A stretch of DNA of 20,092 bases from JAPHTQ01 sp046484535 (GTDB taxonomy: Bacteria; Pseudomonadota; Gammaproteobacteria; Thiohalomonadales; Thiohalomonadaceae): the NCBI GenBank assembly GCA_046484535.1, contig JAWOIT010000056.1, forward strand, positions 1-20,092, read 5' to 3'. The notes under the pieces were generated by a model. It saw only the letters and a program-made list of their open reading frames with translations. It was not told the DNA's origin and ran no database searches. Positions 7,246 to 13,114 of the stretch are shown piece after piece; position 1 is the first letter of the stretch, and every line of letters begins with the position of its first letter. A program made the translations under genes and the position numbers.

Positions 7246-7388
7246 GCAGGCTGTTGACATTCGCTCAGGCGAGTGCGAGAGAAGGCAAAAAAGGGCGAAA
7301 AAGCGGAGTTTACATGCCAGTAAATAAGCATTTTGAGCCCTTTTTTAGCACCCTATAGCGCCGCCTGAGTAGATTTTCAACAGCCTGC
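7246..7388. repeat. Palindromic repeat element A (conserved core, unique arms)
   Basis: The outer arms are a perfect 12-bp inverted repeat, GCAGGCTGTTGA (7246-7257) and its complement at 7377-7388. Inner pairs are CTCAGGCG/CGCCTGAG (7264-7271/7362-7369) and AAAAAAGGGC/GCCCTTTTTT (7287-7296/7337-7346). A TTTAC/GTAAA mini-hairpin (7309-7313/7320-7324) lies in the core. On the minus strand the core reads like those of elements B and C. The right arm ends inside the stop codon of the gene ending at 7388, so it forms the start of that gene's 3' untranslated region. Confidence 0.75.
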
Positions 7389-8010
7389 TAGGGAACGACT
7401 TCCCAGCTGCCATCCGGATTCATGCAGGCGGTGCCATAGGCCTGTTCCGTTCTGCCACCGATGGTCACGGTCTGCTGGAATTCACGGCAGGGCCGTCCGG
7501 TGGTGGTGGTGCCTCGACGTGTCGTGGCAACCGATCCATAGGCATTGCCCTCCTCCCACATGATCACCTCTCCGACATTGGCCGTGGTGGCTCTCACCTG
7601 GGCCGCCTCGTGCAGGCGCTGCTGCTCTTCATTGAGGTTATCCAGTATTTTGAGGGTAATGGCGGTAAAGGCGAGCCATTGGAAGGCATCGTCGTCGCTG
7701 AAGTAGAAGCCGTAGCCGTGGTATGGCCTTCCATGCGGCCGCCTGACATGGGTGCCCCAAACGTAGCGGTCGCGGGGTACGATGATGGTGGTGCGTTCGC
7801 GGTAGCGGGGCGAGGAGGCTTGATGCCATTGCGGTTTACGAATGACGATGACCCGGTGTTGTTCTCTTTCCCTCTCCTGGTGCCGGTACTCCTTCCTCTC
7901 CTTGTCCGCTTCGCGGCCCCGTGGGCTATCGGCATAGCCCGGGGGGGCGAGGAGTGGAAGAGCGAGCAATAAAGGCAGGCGATCGCTCTCAGGGTGACGA
8001 TGGCATGCAT
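7388..8010 (-). pseudogene. Exported surface-antigen-type protein with apparent frameshift in the signal peptide
   Basis: The main frame (stop at 7388, open to about 7969) ends with GRPCREFQQT...YGTACMNPDGSWEVV, the same two-cysteine module as the lipoprotein at 5034-5492 (COG4520-like). Before it lie a charged Arg/Glu-rich region, a His/Tyr/Gly-rich stretch (RPYHGYGFYF) and a hydrophobic helix. In this frame the only start is TTG 7969 with no ribosome binding site, inside a signal-peptide-like run. ATG 8010 has GGAGAG 8 bases upstream and begins MHAIVTLRAIACL, but is in another frame. Adding one T to the CTTTA run near 7973-7977 would join them into a perfect signal peptide ending APPGYA. 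Either the gene is inactivated or slippery, or the base is a sequencing error. Confidence 0.7.
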
Positions 8011-8054
8011 GGTGAACTCTCCGGGGCCGGTAGCCGTTACTCCACGGGCAAAGT

Positions 8055-8208
8055 ATAGGGCACCTCTAAAAATCCGCTGAAAGCGCGCCGGCGGTGTTGG
8101 AAAGCCGTTCAACATGCTCATTTACTCCATGTAAACTGCGCTTTTTCGCGCCTTTCCGCCTTGCCGTCATCGCTCATCGCTTTAATCGAATTTATAGAGG
8201 CACCCTAT
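8055..8208. repeat. Palindromic repeat element B
   Basis: The outer arms 8055-8072 and 8191-8208 (ATAGGG..CCTCTA type) are complementary at about 15 of 18 positions. The core at about 8108-8180 contains CATTTACTCCATGTAAACTG followed by CGCTTTTTCGCG, matching the cores of A (reversed) and C. The arms share nothing with those of A or C. It lies between the start of the gene at 8010 and the end of osmC at 8268. Confidence 0.75.
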
Positions 8209-8267
8209 CGATTCGTCTCGCTCAATGGACAGAGTACCCCGCAGGGAGGAGGGTAATGGGTCGACTA

Positions 8268-8696
8268 TCAGTCGAGCAGTTCAGCCTCCAGGCTGATCGA
8301 TACCCCGGTTAGGGCGCGCGATACGGGGCAGCCGTTTTTGGCCTGCTCTGCCAGCGCCTTGAAGCGCTCGGCATCGATGCCCGGCACCTGGCCTTTCGTG
8401 GTAAGACGGACTGTGGTGATGCTAAAGCCGTCCCCCTGCTTCTCGACGCTGACGGCCGCCTCGGTCTCGATGCGTGTGGGCGGATGCCCTGCCGCCTCCA
8501 GTACCCCCGACAGGGCCATGGAAAAGCAGCCGGCATGGGCGGCACCGATGAGTTCTTCCGGGTTGGTGCCCTTCTCTTCGCCAAAACGGGTTCCAAACGA
8601 GTAGGCGCCTTTAAAAGCGCCACTCTCCACGGCCATTTCGCCGCTTCCAGCCTTCAATGTCCCTTTCCAGACCGCATGAGCCTTGCGTGTTGGCAT
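8268..8696 (-). CDS. osmC: OsmC family peroxiredoxin (organic hydroperoxide detoxification)
   Basis: This 142-residue protein matches OsmC across its length. The N-terminal beta segment HAVWKGTLKAGSG...ESGAFKGAYSFGTRF is typical. Peroxidatic Cys57 sits in the helix IGAAHAGCFSMALS, resolving Cys123 in AKNGCPVSRAL, and the conserved Asn-Pro-Glu-Glu precedes the active helix. It reduces organic and hydrogen peroxides in the cytoplasm with dithiols. ATG 8696 follows GAGG with acceptable spacing. It faces away from the SPOR gene on the right, so the 280-bp gap there must hold both promoters. Element B lies about 60 bases past its stop. Confidence 0.95.
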   Translation of the reverse strand: MPTRKAHAVWKGTLKAGSGEMAVESGAFKGAYSFGTRFGEEKGTNPEELIGAAHAGCFSMALSGVLEAAGHPPTRIETEAAVSVEKQGDGFSITTVRLTTKGQVPGIDAERFKALAEQAKNGCPVSRALTGVSISLEAELLD

Positions 8697-8980
8697 GAGT
8701 GCTTTCCTCTCGAGTGATGTGCAGTTACTTGCAGTAAGTGTCAGGCAAAATCGGTGGAATGCAATACCGCAGTGCAGGGGCCGTCAGGGTGCTGCTTGTG
8801 TGCGCGTGTTCACATTATCCCGCTTCGTGACAGGAATCACTCCCTATCCAGCCGCTGCGGCAGTATTGCGGCTCCATGAATAGTGAAATAATGCCGATCG
8901 ATGGGATGGCTTATGCCGGGCGGCTGAATGACCGGCCGGAGGCGCGGTGATATTGGCCTGAACATGATGACGAGGACGTG

Positions 8981-9691
8981 ATGGCGGATTTTGCAAAACT
9001 GGTGGCAAGGACCGGTATGGGGGGAGCCCTGAATGGAGCGGCTCAGTCGGCTCGCGGCGGGATAATGAGCAAGGCCCCGTTGTTGGCTTTGGCGGTGGCG
9101 TTGCTGCTGTCCGTTGGGGCCTTATGGCAGGCCATCGATGCCGCCGGGCGCCTGGCCGTGGCGGAACAGGAGCTGTCGCAGCTGAGGCAGAGAGTCGCAG
9201 TTAGCCCTTCACCGGCGGGTGATGAATCGTTGCGCGCGCAAGTTCATGAGCTTGGCGCGCGCGTCAGTGACCTTGCCGTGATTATCGAGGGACCCTTGAG
9301 TCATCTGCGCCAGAGCAATGAGACGTCGCTGGAGGCGCTGACGCAGCGCCTGGTAGCGCTGGAGCAGAAAGTGGCAACACGGTCAGAGACGGCTTCGTCA
9401 GCCACCGCCGCAGCGTCCCAGGGGGAAGTCAGTCTTGCCGCAGCGAGTTCATCGGCTGGCGGGTGGGTGATCAACCTGATTTCGCTGAGCAGCGAAAAGG
9501 ATGCGCAGGAGCAGATGCTGCGGCTGCGCCAGGCCGGGGTGCGGGTGGAGATGCAGCAGGCAGAGCATAACGGTAAAAGCTGGTATCGCCTGCGGGTCCC
9601 CGGTTTCAGCAATTATGAAGGGGCCAGGGCCTATATCGAGACGGTCGAGAAACAGACCGGCGTGCAAAACGCCTGGGTCGCGAAGGAGTGA
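8981..9691 (+). CDS. Inner-membrane SPOR-domain protein
   Basis: The 236-residue product has a short cytoplasmic N terminus, one membrane helix at about 33-52 (PLLALAVALLLSVGALW), a coiled-coil-like region at about 58-130 with many Leu, Gln and Glu, an Ala/Ser-rich linker, and a C-terminal SPOR domain at about 160-236 (GGWVINLISLSSEKDAQEQM...SWYRLRVPGFSNYEGARAY). SPOR domains bind denuded glycan strands of septal peptidoglycan, so a role in division or cell-wall maintenance is likely; which SPOR protein it is cannot be told. ATG 8981 is chosen over GTG 8978 because GAGG is 5 bases upstream. A GC-rich hairpin follows the stop. No cell-division genes are adjacent. Confidence 0.88.
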   Translation: MADFAKLVARTGMGGALNGAAQSARGGIMSKAPLLALAVALLLSVGALWQAIDAAGRLAVAEQELSQLRQRVAVSPSPAGDESLRAQVHELGARVSDLAVIIEGPLSHLRQSNETSLEALTQRLVALEQKVATRSETASSATAAASQGEVSLAAASSSAGGWVINLISLSSEKDAQEQMLRLRQAGVRVEMQQAEHNGKSWYRLRVPGFSNYEGARAYIETVEKQTGVQNAWVAKE

Positions 9692-9693
9692 GC

Positions 9694-9713
9694 GGGCAGC
9701 CGCCGGGCTGCCC
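9694..9713. terminator. Hairpin between convergent genes
   Basis: GGGCAGCC (9694-9701) and GGCTGCCC (9706-9713) form a perfect 8-bp stem with a GCCG loop, three bases after the SPOR gene stop and before the convergent antitoxin-like gene stop at 9728. There is no T tract, so termination may be weak or factor-assisted. Confidence 0.6.
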
Positions 9714-9727
9714 ACGGCAACATTGGC

Positions 9728-10117
9728 TCAATCGACCCAGTTGACGGTGCAGTCCAGCTGACGCCACACCCGATGCATGCCGCTCAGACCCTCATCGAGC
9801 ATGATGTGTAACGGGATGCCTTTGAGGGCCTTGTTACGATTTTTCAGCCAGAAACCGGGCATGTTGCGGTTGAGCGGGAAGACCATATGCAGCGACTCCT
9901 GGATGCCAAGCACATGCTCGGCATGGTCGAGCACGCTCTTGTCATCGGGAAAGGGTGTGGTGCCGTTGCGATAGCGACTGAGTTCCCGTGGCTTGGTGCC
10001 TTCCGGAAATCCGAGCATGCTCACCTGGTCTTCAGGGGCAACCCGCCATTCGTCGAGAATGCTCATCACGAGCATGGCAAGGTTGGTGCGATCAATGTCA
10101 TTCAGTTGTGCAGTCAA
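9728..10117 (-). CDS. Xre/MbcA/ParS-type antitoxin-like protein, orphan
   Basis: The C-terminal third, WLKNRNKALKGIPLHIMLDE followed by GLSGMHRVWRQLD, matches the toxin-binding domain of MbcA/ParS/Xre antitoxins (DUF2384-like: a paired Asn-x-Ala-Leu with a following leucine-rich helix). The N-terminal part (NLAMLVMSILDEWRVAPEDQ...LSRYRNG) resembles the helical DNA-binding-like portion of that family. Its usual partner is a RES-domain toxin, but none is adjacent: neighbours are a SPOR protein and a thioredoxin-like protein. The start is uncertain. No ATG fits near the N terminus; TTG 10117 is used, TTG 10156 is the longest option but begins in a hairpin (10142-10155), and ATG at about 10075 would remove little of the domain. 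It could be a stand-alone regulator. Family confidence is moderate. Confidence 0.68.
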   Translation of the reverse strand: MTAQLNDIDRTNLAMLVMSILDEWRVAPEDQVSMLGFPEGTKPRELSRYRNGTTPFPDDKSVLDHAEHVLGIQESLHMVFPLNRNMPGFWLKNRNKALKGIPLHIMLDEGLSGMHRVWRQLDCTVNWVD

Positions 10118-10253
10118 GGGGCTATCCCCGCGTGTTGGCCCTGCCGCAAGCGGCAAGAGAGAAAGGCGTAATGCGCTGATGCATTATCATTGCAGATAGT
10201 ATGGGGGTCAAAACATGGGAAAAAAACGTTTCTTTCTTTGTGGGTAATGCGCG

Positions 10254-10595
10254 ATGACAGTGTTGATTAGCCATCTGGATCAAATGCAGGCGTTTGTGCG
10301 CGAGGAGCCGGCGGCGGCGGTCTATTTTGCCGGCGAGGGGTGCAATGTCTGTACCGTACTCTATCCCAAGGTGGAAGCCCTGTTGCAGCAGGAGTTCCCG
10401 CGCGTCGCGCTGGCCCGGGTGGAGTGCGGGACCCATTCGGAGATCTGTGCCCAGCACGGGGTATTCAGTATCCCAACGCTGTTGCTGTTTTTTGACGGCC
10501 ATGAGTCGCAGCGCTATGTGCGCAATATCGGTCTCGGTGAGTTGAGGCAGGCGCTGGAGCGCCCCTATCAGTTACTGTTCGGTGCGGATGCCTGA
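10254..10595 (+). CDS. Thioredoxin-family protein (cytoplasmic, CNVC active site)
   Basis: A 113-residue thioredoxin-fold protein without a signal peptide. The redox motif is Cys30-Asn-Val-Cys33 in FAGEGCNVCTVL, replacing the usual WCGPC. The cis-proline loop is visible as FSIPTLLLFFDG. Two extra cysteines flank the second helix region (ECGTHSEIC). This type usually acts as a small cytoplasmic disulfide reductase or co-chaperone; the partner is unknown. The ribosome binding site is weak (GGGTAA about 8 bases upstream of ATG 10254). It diverges from the antitoxin-like gene and is followed by a promoter-like site at 10610. Confidence 0.88.
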   Translation: MTVLISHLDQMQAFVREEPAAAVYFAGEGCNVCTVLYPKVEALLQQEFPRVALARVECGTHSEICAQHGVFSIPTLLLFFDGHESQRYVRNIGLGELRQALERPYQLLFGADA

Positions 10596-10609
10596 TCTTG
10601 CATTACGCC

Positions 10610-10638
10610 TTGACACGCTGTGTTGTCCGCTCAATGAT
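10610..10638 (+). promoter_or_regulatory. Sigma-70-like promoter upstream of the EamA leader
   Basis: A perfect -35 TTGACA (10610-10615) and an AATGAT -10 (10633-10638, four of six consensus bases) are separated by 17 bases. Transcription would start near 10645, giving about 160 bases of leader before the terminator hairpin at 10778. Confidence 0.5.
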
Positions 10639-10639
10639 A

Positions 10640-10811
10640 GGGCCATATTGATGCTGACCCCTGACTTCCATCTTATTCCCGTGATGCCGGTCGCCTTCTG
10701 GCGAGTAGCGGTCGTCGTGCGGTCGTGTGGGGTAAGGCAAGTGCAGTAAGTTCAGCAAAACACTCGTTTTATCCCACAAGCCGCAGACCGGAAAAGTCTG
10801 CGGCTTTTTTA
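10640..10811 (+). ncRNA. Candidate structured leader or small RNA ahead of the EamA gene
   Basis: The stretch from the promoter-like site to the terminator has no credible open frame. It contains several possible stems: CGCC/GGCG near 10691-10702, TGTGGGGTAA (about 10727-10736) with TTATCCCACA (about 10769-10777 region), an AAAAC/GTTTT mini-hairpin between those arms, and a final 11-bp terminator stem. The terminator ends a few bases before the transporter's Shine-Dalgarno. That geometry fits either an attenuated leader or riboswitch, or an independent small RNA. I could not match it to a known class, including 6S, 4.5S or the guanidine riboswitches. Confidence 0.35.
10778..10811 (+). terminator. 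Strong intrinsic terminator just upstream of the EamA gene
   Basis: AAGCCGCAGAC (10778-10788) pairs perfectly with GTCTGCGGCTT (10796-10806) around a CGGAAAA loop, then continues into T's. It lies 180 bases after the thioredoxin-like gene and only about 10 bases before the AGGAGG of the next gene. Confidence 0.9.
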
Positions 10812-10828
10812 TTTTCAGGAGGAAAAAA

Positions 10829-11731
10829 ATGTCTGTCCCTGCCGCCTACCTTGGGATTGTTCTGATCTGGGCGACTACGCCGCTGGCGATCAAATGGAGC
10901 GCGGGAGAGGGGGATTTTCTCCTCGGTGTAACCGCGCGCATGACCCTCGGTTATCTGGTGTGTCTGTTGCTGCTGTGGGTGCTGCGCATCGAGTTGCCAT
11001 GGCATCGCCAGGCGCGCCGCGCCTATCTGGCGGCAGGTCTCGGCCTCTTTGGCAGCTTGATGTGCGTCTATTGGGGCGCGCAGTTCATTCCCTCCGGGCT
11101 GGTGTCGGTGTTGTTCGGTCTGTCGCCCATCATGATCGGGATCTTTGCCACCCTCTGGCTGGGTGAGCGGCGCTTCAGTTCGGGCAAACTGTTCGGCATC
11201 CTGCTGGCGATCGGCGGTTTGGCAGTCATTTTCATGCCCGGCGGCAATCTGGCGCAGCTTGCCCCGGAGGGAATATTCGCGGTGCTGATGGCGGTCACCT
11301 TGCAGGCGCTGAGTGCCGTATGGGTAAAACGCATCGGTGCGGAGCTGCACCCCATGAGTATCAATTCCGGGGCACTAAGCATTGCCGTGCCGCTGTATCT
11401 GCTGGTTTGGCTGGTGTTCGATGGGCGGCTGCCGCAGGAAATGAGCGAGCGGGCCCTGGGTGCGGTGCTCTACCTTGCCCTGGTTGGCACGGTGCTCGGG
11501 TTTAATCTCTACTTTTACGTGCTCAAACGGGTGTCGGCGACCGCGCTCAGTCTGGTGACGTTGGTTACCCCGGTACTGGCGTTACTGATAGGTAGCTGGC
11601 TGAACGGCGAGACGATCGTTCCGCGGGTATGGCTGGGTGCCGGCGCTATTTTGCTCGGCCTGGTCAGCTTCCAGTGGGGTGGTCTCGTGTTGCGCCGGGT
11701 GCGGCGAACCGTGTTGACCTTAGGGAGTTAG
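10829..11731 (+). CDS. EamA/DMT-family inner-membrane transporter
   Basis: The 300-residue protein has about ten hydrophobic helices arranged as two EamA repeats (about 5-135 and 148-285). Family hallmarks include the N-terminal WATTPLAIKWSAGEGD and the repeat-end patterns VSVLFGLSPIMIGIFATLWLGE and VSATALSLVTLVTPVLALLIG, each followed by an acidic-Gly/Glu pair (GERRFS, NGETIV). Members export or import small metabolites; the substrate cannot be told from sequence. ATG 10829 follows a perfect AGGAGG with a 6-A spacer. The transcript must read through or start after the terminator at 10778-10811, so expression may depend on antitermination or an unseen promoter. A strong hairpin follows the stop. 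Confidence 0.93.
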   Translation: MSVPAAYLGIVLIWATTPLAIKWSAGEGDFLLGVTARMTLGYLVCLLLLWVLRIELPWHRQARRAYLAAGLGLFGSLMCVYWGAQFIPSGLVSVLFGLSPIMIGIFATLWLGERRFSSGKLFGILLAIGGLAVIFMPGGNLAQLAPEGIFAVLMAVTLQALSAVWVKRIGAELHPMSINSGALSIAVPLYLLVWLVFDGRLPQEMSERALGAVLYLALVGTVLGFNLYFYVLKRVSATALSLVTLVTPVLALLIGSWLNGETIVPRVWLGAGAILLGLVSFQWGGLVLRRVRRTVLTLGS

Positions 11732-11741
11732 CCTGGAACGG

Positions 11742-11766
11742 ACGCCCCTTGGCCGGCAAGGGGCGT
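11742..11766. terminator. Hairpin between the convergent EamA and hydrolase genes
   Basis: ACGCCCCTTG (11742-11751) and CAAGGGGCGT (11757-11766) form a perfect 10-bp stem with a 5-base loop. A run of eight T's occurs on the plus strand, but about 20 bases later (11788-11795), so it is a probable but not classical terminator for the transporter. Confidence 0.65.
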
Positions 11767-11809
11767 TCGAGAGAAAGGCTGGTCGGCTTTTTTTTCAGTG
11801 GCTGCTGGG

Positions 11810-12610
11810 TCAGGGGGCGGTTGACTCGAATGTCAGGGCATCGAGCCATTCGCCGACAACCTCGACAAGCGCATCGTTATAGCCATTGAAGTAGTGTTCG
11901 GCCCCGGGGATTTCCCGCTGTGCCGATTGCGGATGGCCGGCCTGTTCGATCATCGCCTTGCGCTCCGGTGCCATGCGCAGCACCGCCGGATAGTCCTTGC
12001 TGCCATAGATGTCGAGCACGGGAACGCGCATCTTTGCCAGTGGGAACGGCTTGGCCATGGGCTGACGGTAGTCGGTGGCCCCCATGCCGATGCCAATGTA
12101 GGCATCGATGGCGCTGTCGCCCTTGTCGTCGATCCAGTTCATCCCCATGTGGGCCCCGCAGCTGTGGGCAATGAGCACAATACGCTGGACGCCCTGCTCC
12201 TTGAGGTAGGCAATAGCCGCTTCAATGCGCGGGTAGGCTTCGGGAAATAGCGGTACGTAATCGAAATATTTGGCCTCTTTCTCCAGCACGGGCAGCTGGA
12301 TCGAGAGGGTATCCCAACCCCGTTCTGGGAGTGCAGTCCGCAGCGGTTGAACGACTGTCTCCCAGTCGGGGTGCATGCCTCGCCCGTGCAGAATCAGCGC
12401 GGCCCCCTTGACCTCTTCCGCCTCACTTCTCATGTGGACGGCAAGGAACTCATGGCCATCGGCCTCCAGGTACATGGGGTCGCCGTCGAAGATCGCATCG
12501 ACAATCTGTTCGGCAATACGCTTTTCCCGCTCCAGGTCGGAGCCGGCCATGGCACTATTGAGACAGAACAGACAGATCAGGGTGGGTAATAGCAGGTTTC
12601 GGTTAAACAT
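11810..12610 (-). CDS. Exported DUF3530-type alpha/beta hydrolase
   Basis: The 266-residue protein starts with a signal peptide (core LLLPTLICLFCL, cleavage after AMA). The alpha/beta hydrolase elements are in order: an HGRGMHPDW oxyanion-loop region at about 75-83, nucleophile Ser150 in IAHSCGAHMG (elbow with Cys in place of the usual variable residue), likely acid Asp206 in IYGSKDYP, and His239 in GAEHYFNG. The nearest family I recognise is DUF3530, periplasmic hydrolases of unknown substrate. ATG 12610 has GGAGAGGAG immediately upstream. It is followed leftward by the shared hairpin with the EamA gene; the long gap on its right is filled by repeats. Confidence 0.85.
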   Translation of the reverse strand: MFNRNLLLPTLICLFCLNSAMAGSDLEREKRIAEQIVDAIFDGDPMYLEADGHEFLAVHMRSEAEEVKGAALILHGRGMHPDWETVVQPLRTALPERGWDTLSIQLPVLEKEAKYFDYVPLFPEAYPRIEAAIAYLKEQGVQRIVLIAHSCGAHMGMNWIDDKGDSAIDAYIGIGMGATDYRQPMAKPFPLAKMRVPVLDIYGSKDYPAVLRMAPERKAMIEQAGHPQSAQREIPGAEHYFNGYNDALVEVVGEWLDALTFESTAP

Positions 12611-12696
12611 AGACTCCTCTCCGGGTTTTTTTCCAACTCTACCCGATGCTCATTGGAACGAAAAGAGGACCGTCGAGTAATGAGGTTATTCTGTGA

Positions 12697-12764
12697 TCGA
12701 ATCGCGACCGGGCGGTCGCTCAGGTTCGTCTCCCTGTGGGAGCGGTCGTCCCGGCCGCGATTCG
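12697..12764. repeat. REP pair in inverted orientation (BIME-like)
   Basis: A minus-oriented REP hairpin (GCGACC/GGTCGC, 12704-12709/12714-12719, head degenerate) faces a plus-oriented REP with head GTGGGA (12736) and stem GCGGTCG/CGGCCGC around TCC. The arrangement matches a REP doublet. Stem sequences differ, but pairing and the GCGATTC flank are kept. Confidence 0.75.
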
Positions 12765-12808
12765 TCTAACCTGGCCCGACCCTCCGTCGCGTACCGGGTT
12801 TCGGGTCG

Positions 12809-12832
12809 GTAGGAGCGGCGTCCCCGCCGCGA
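12809..12832 (+). repeat. Single REP hairpin
   Basis: GTAGGA head followed by GCGGCG/CGCCGC stem with a TCCC loop and GA tail. It is nearly identical to the REPs at 19190 and 19442 (one extra loop base). Confidence 0.85.
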
Positions 12833-12862
12833 CAGCGACCGATCGCGGCAAACCCGCACTCA

Positions 12863-12923
12863 CCACTTTGCGCCTGGGTGTCTTTGCGGTGAGATCACAT
12901 TGTTGAAGGGGGCGAGTAGTTAC
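12863..12923. repeat. Half copy of the 17656-17843 palindrome
   Basis: The stretch TTTGCGCCT...TGCGGTGAGATCA followed by GGGGCGAGTAGTTAC matches the right arm of the element at 17791-17843 (same order, small spacing difference). No left arm is present, so it appears to be a solo right half. It directly abuts palindromic element C. Confidence 0.65.
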
Positions 12924-12924
12924 C

Positions 12925-13065
12925 AGAAGCCATCTTAAAATTGCTGCGCTTGTCGATACGGCGTTAAAAATGGACTCAAAATGCCCATTTACTCTATGTA
13001 AACTCCGCTTCTTCGTTCATTTTTGCCTTATCTCGCCTGCACTCGCTAATTTTGAGATGGCTTCT
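12925..13065. repeat. Palindromic repeat element C
   Basis: Outer arms AGAAGCCATCTTAAAATT (12925-12942) and 13048-13065 pair at 17 of 18 positions plus one wobble. The core (about 12971-13046) contains CATTTACTCTATGTAAACTC followed by CGCTTCTTCG and TTTTTGCCTTATCTCGC, matching elements A and B. It lies between the terminator of the cytochrome gene and the solo half repeat. Confidence 0.78.
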
Positions 13066-13070
13066 AACAA

Positions 13071-13095
13071 ACAAAAAAGGGGCCTTGCGGCCCCT
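13071..13095 (-). terminator. Intrinsic terminator of the Tll0287-like cytochrome gene
   Basis: Leftward, AGGGGCC (13089-13095) and GGCCCCT (13078-13084) pair around GCAA and run into TTTTTT. It is 20 bases past the gene's stop. Confidence 0.93.
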
Positions 13096-13114
13096 CTGTT
13101 TGGCGGTTAGCGGA

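Noticed and set aside
8876..8950. Short ORF (MNSEIMPIDG...) upstream of the SPOR gene
   Set aside because: No ribosome binding site and only 24 codons; kept out, though a leader peptide cannot be excluded.
10769..11350. Long open frame on the minus strand across the EamA gene
   Set aside because: It is antisense to a clear membrane transporter with a perfect ribosome binding site; the peptide is Gln/Arg/His-rich, typical of a shadow frame.
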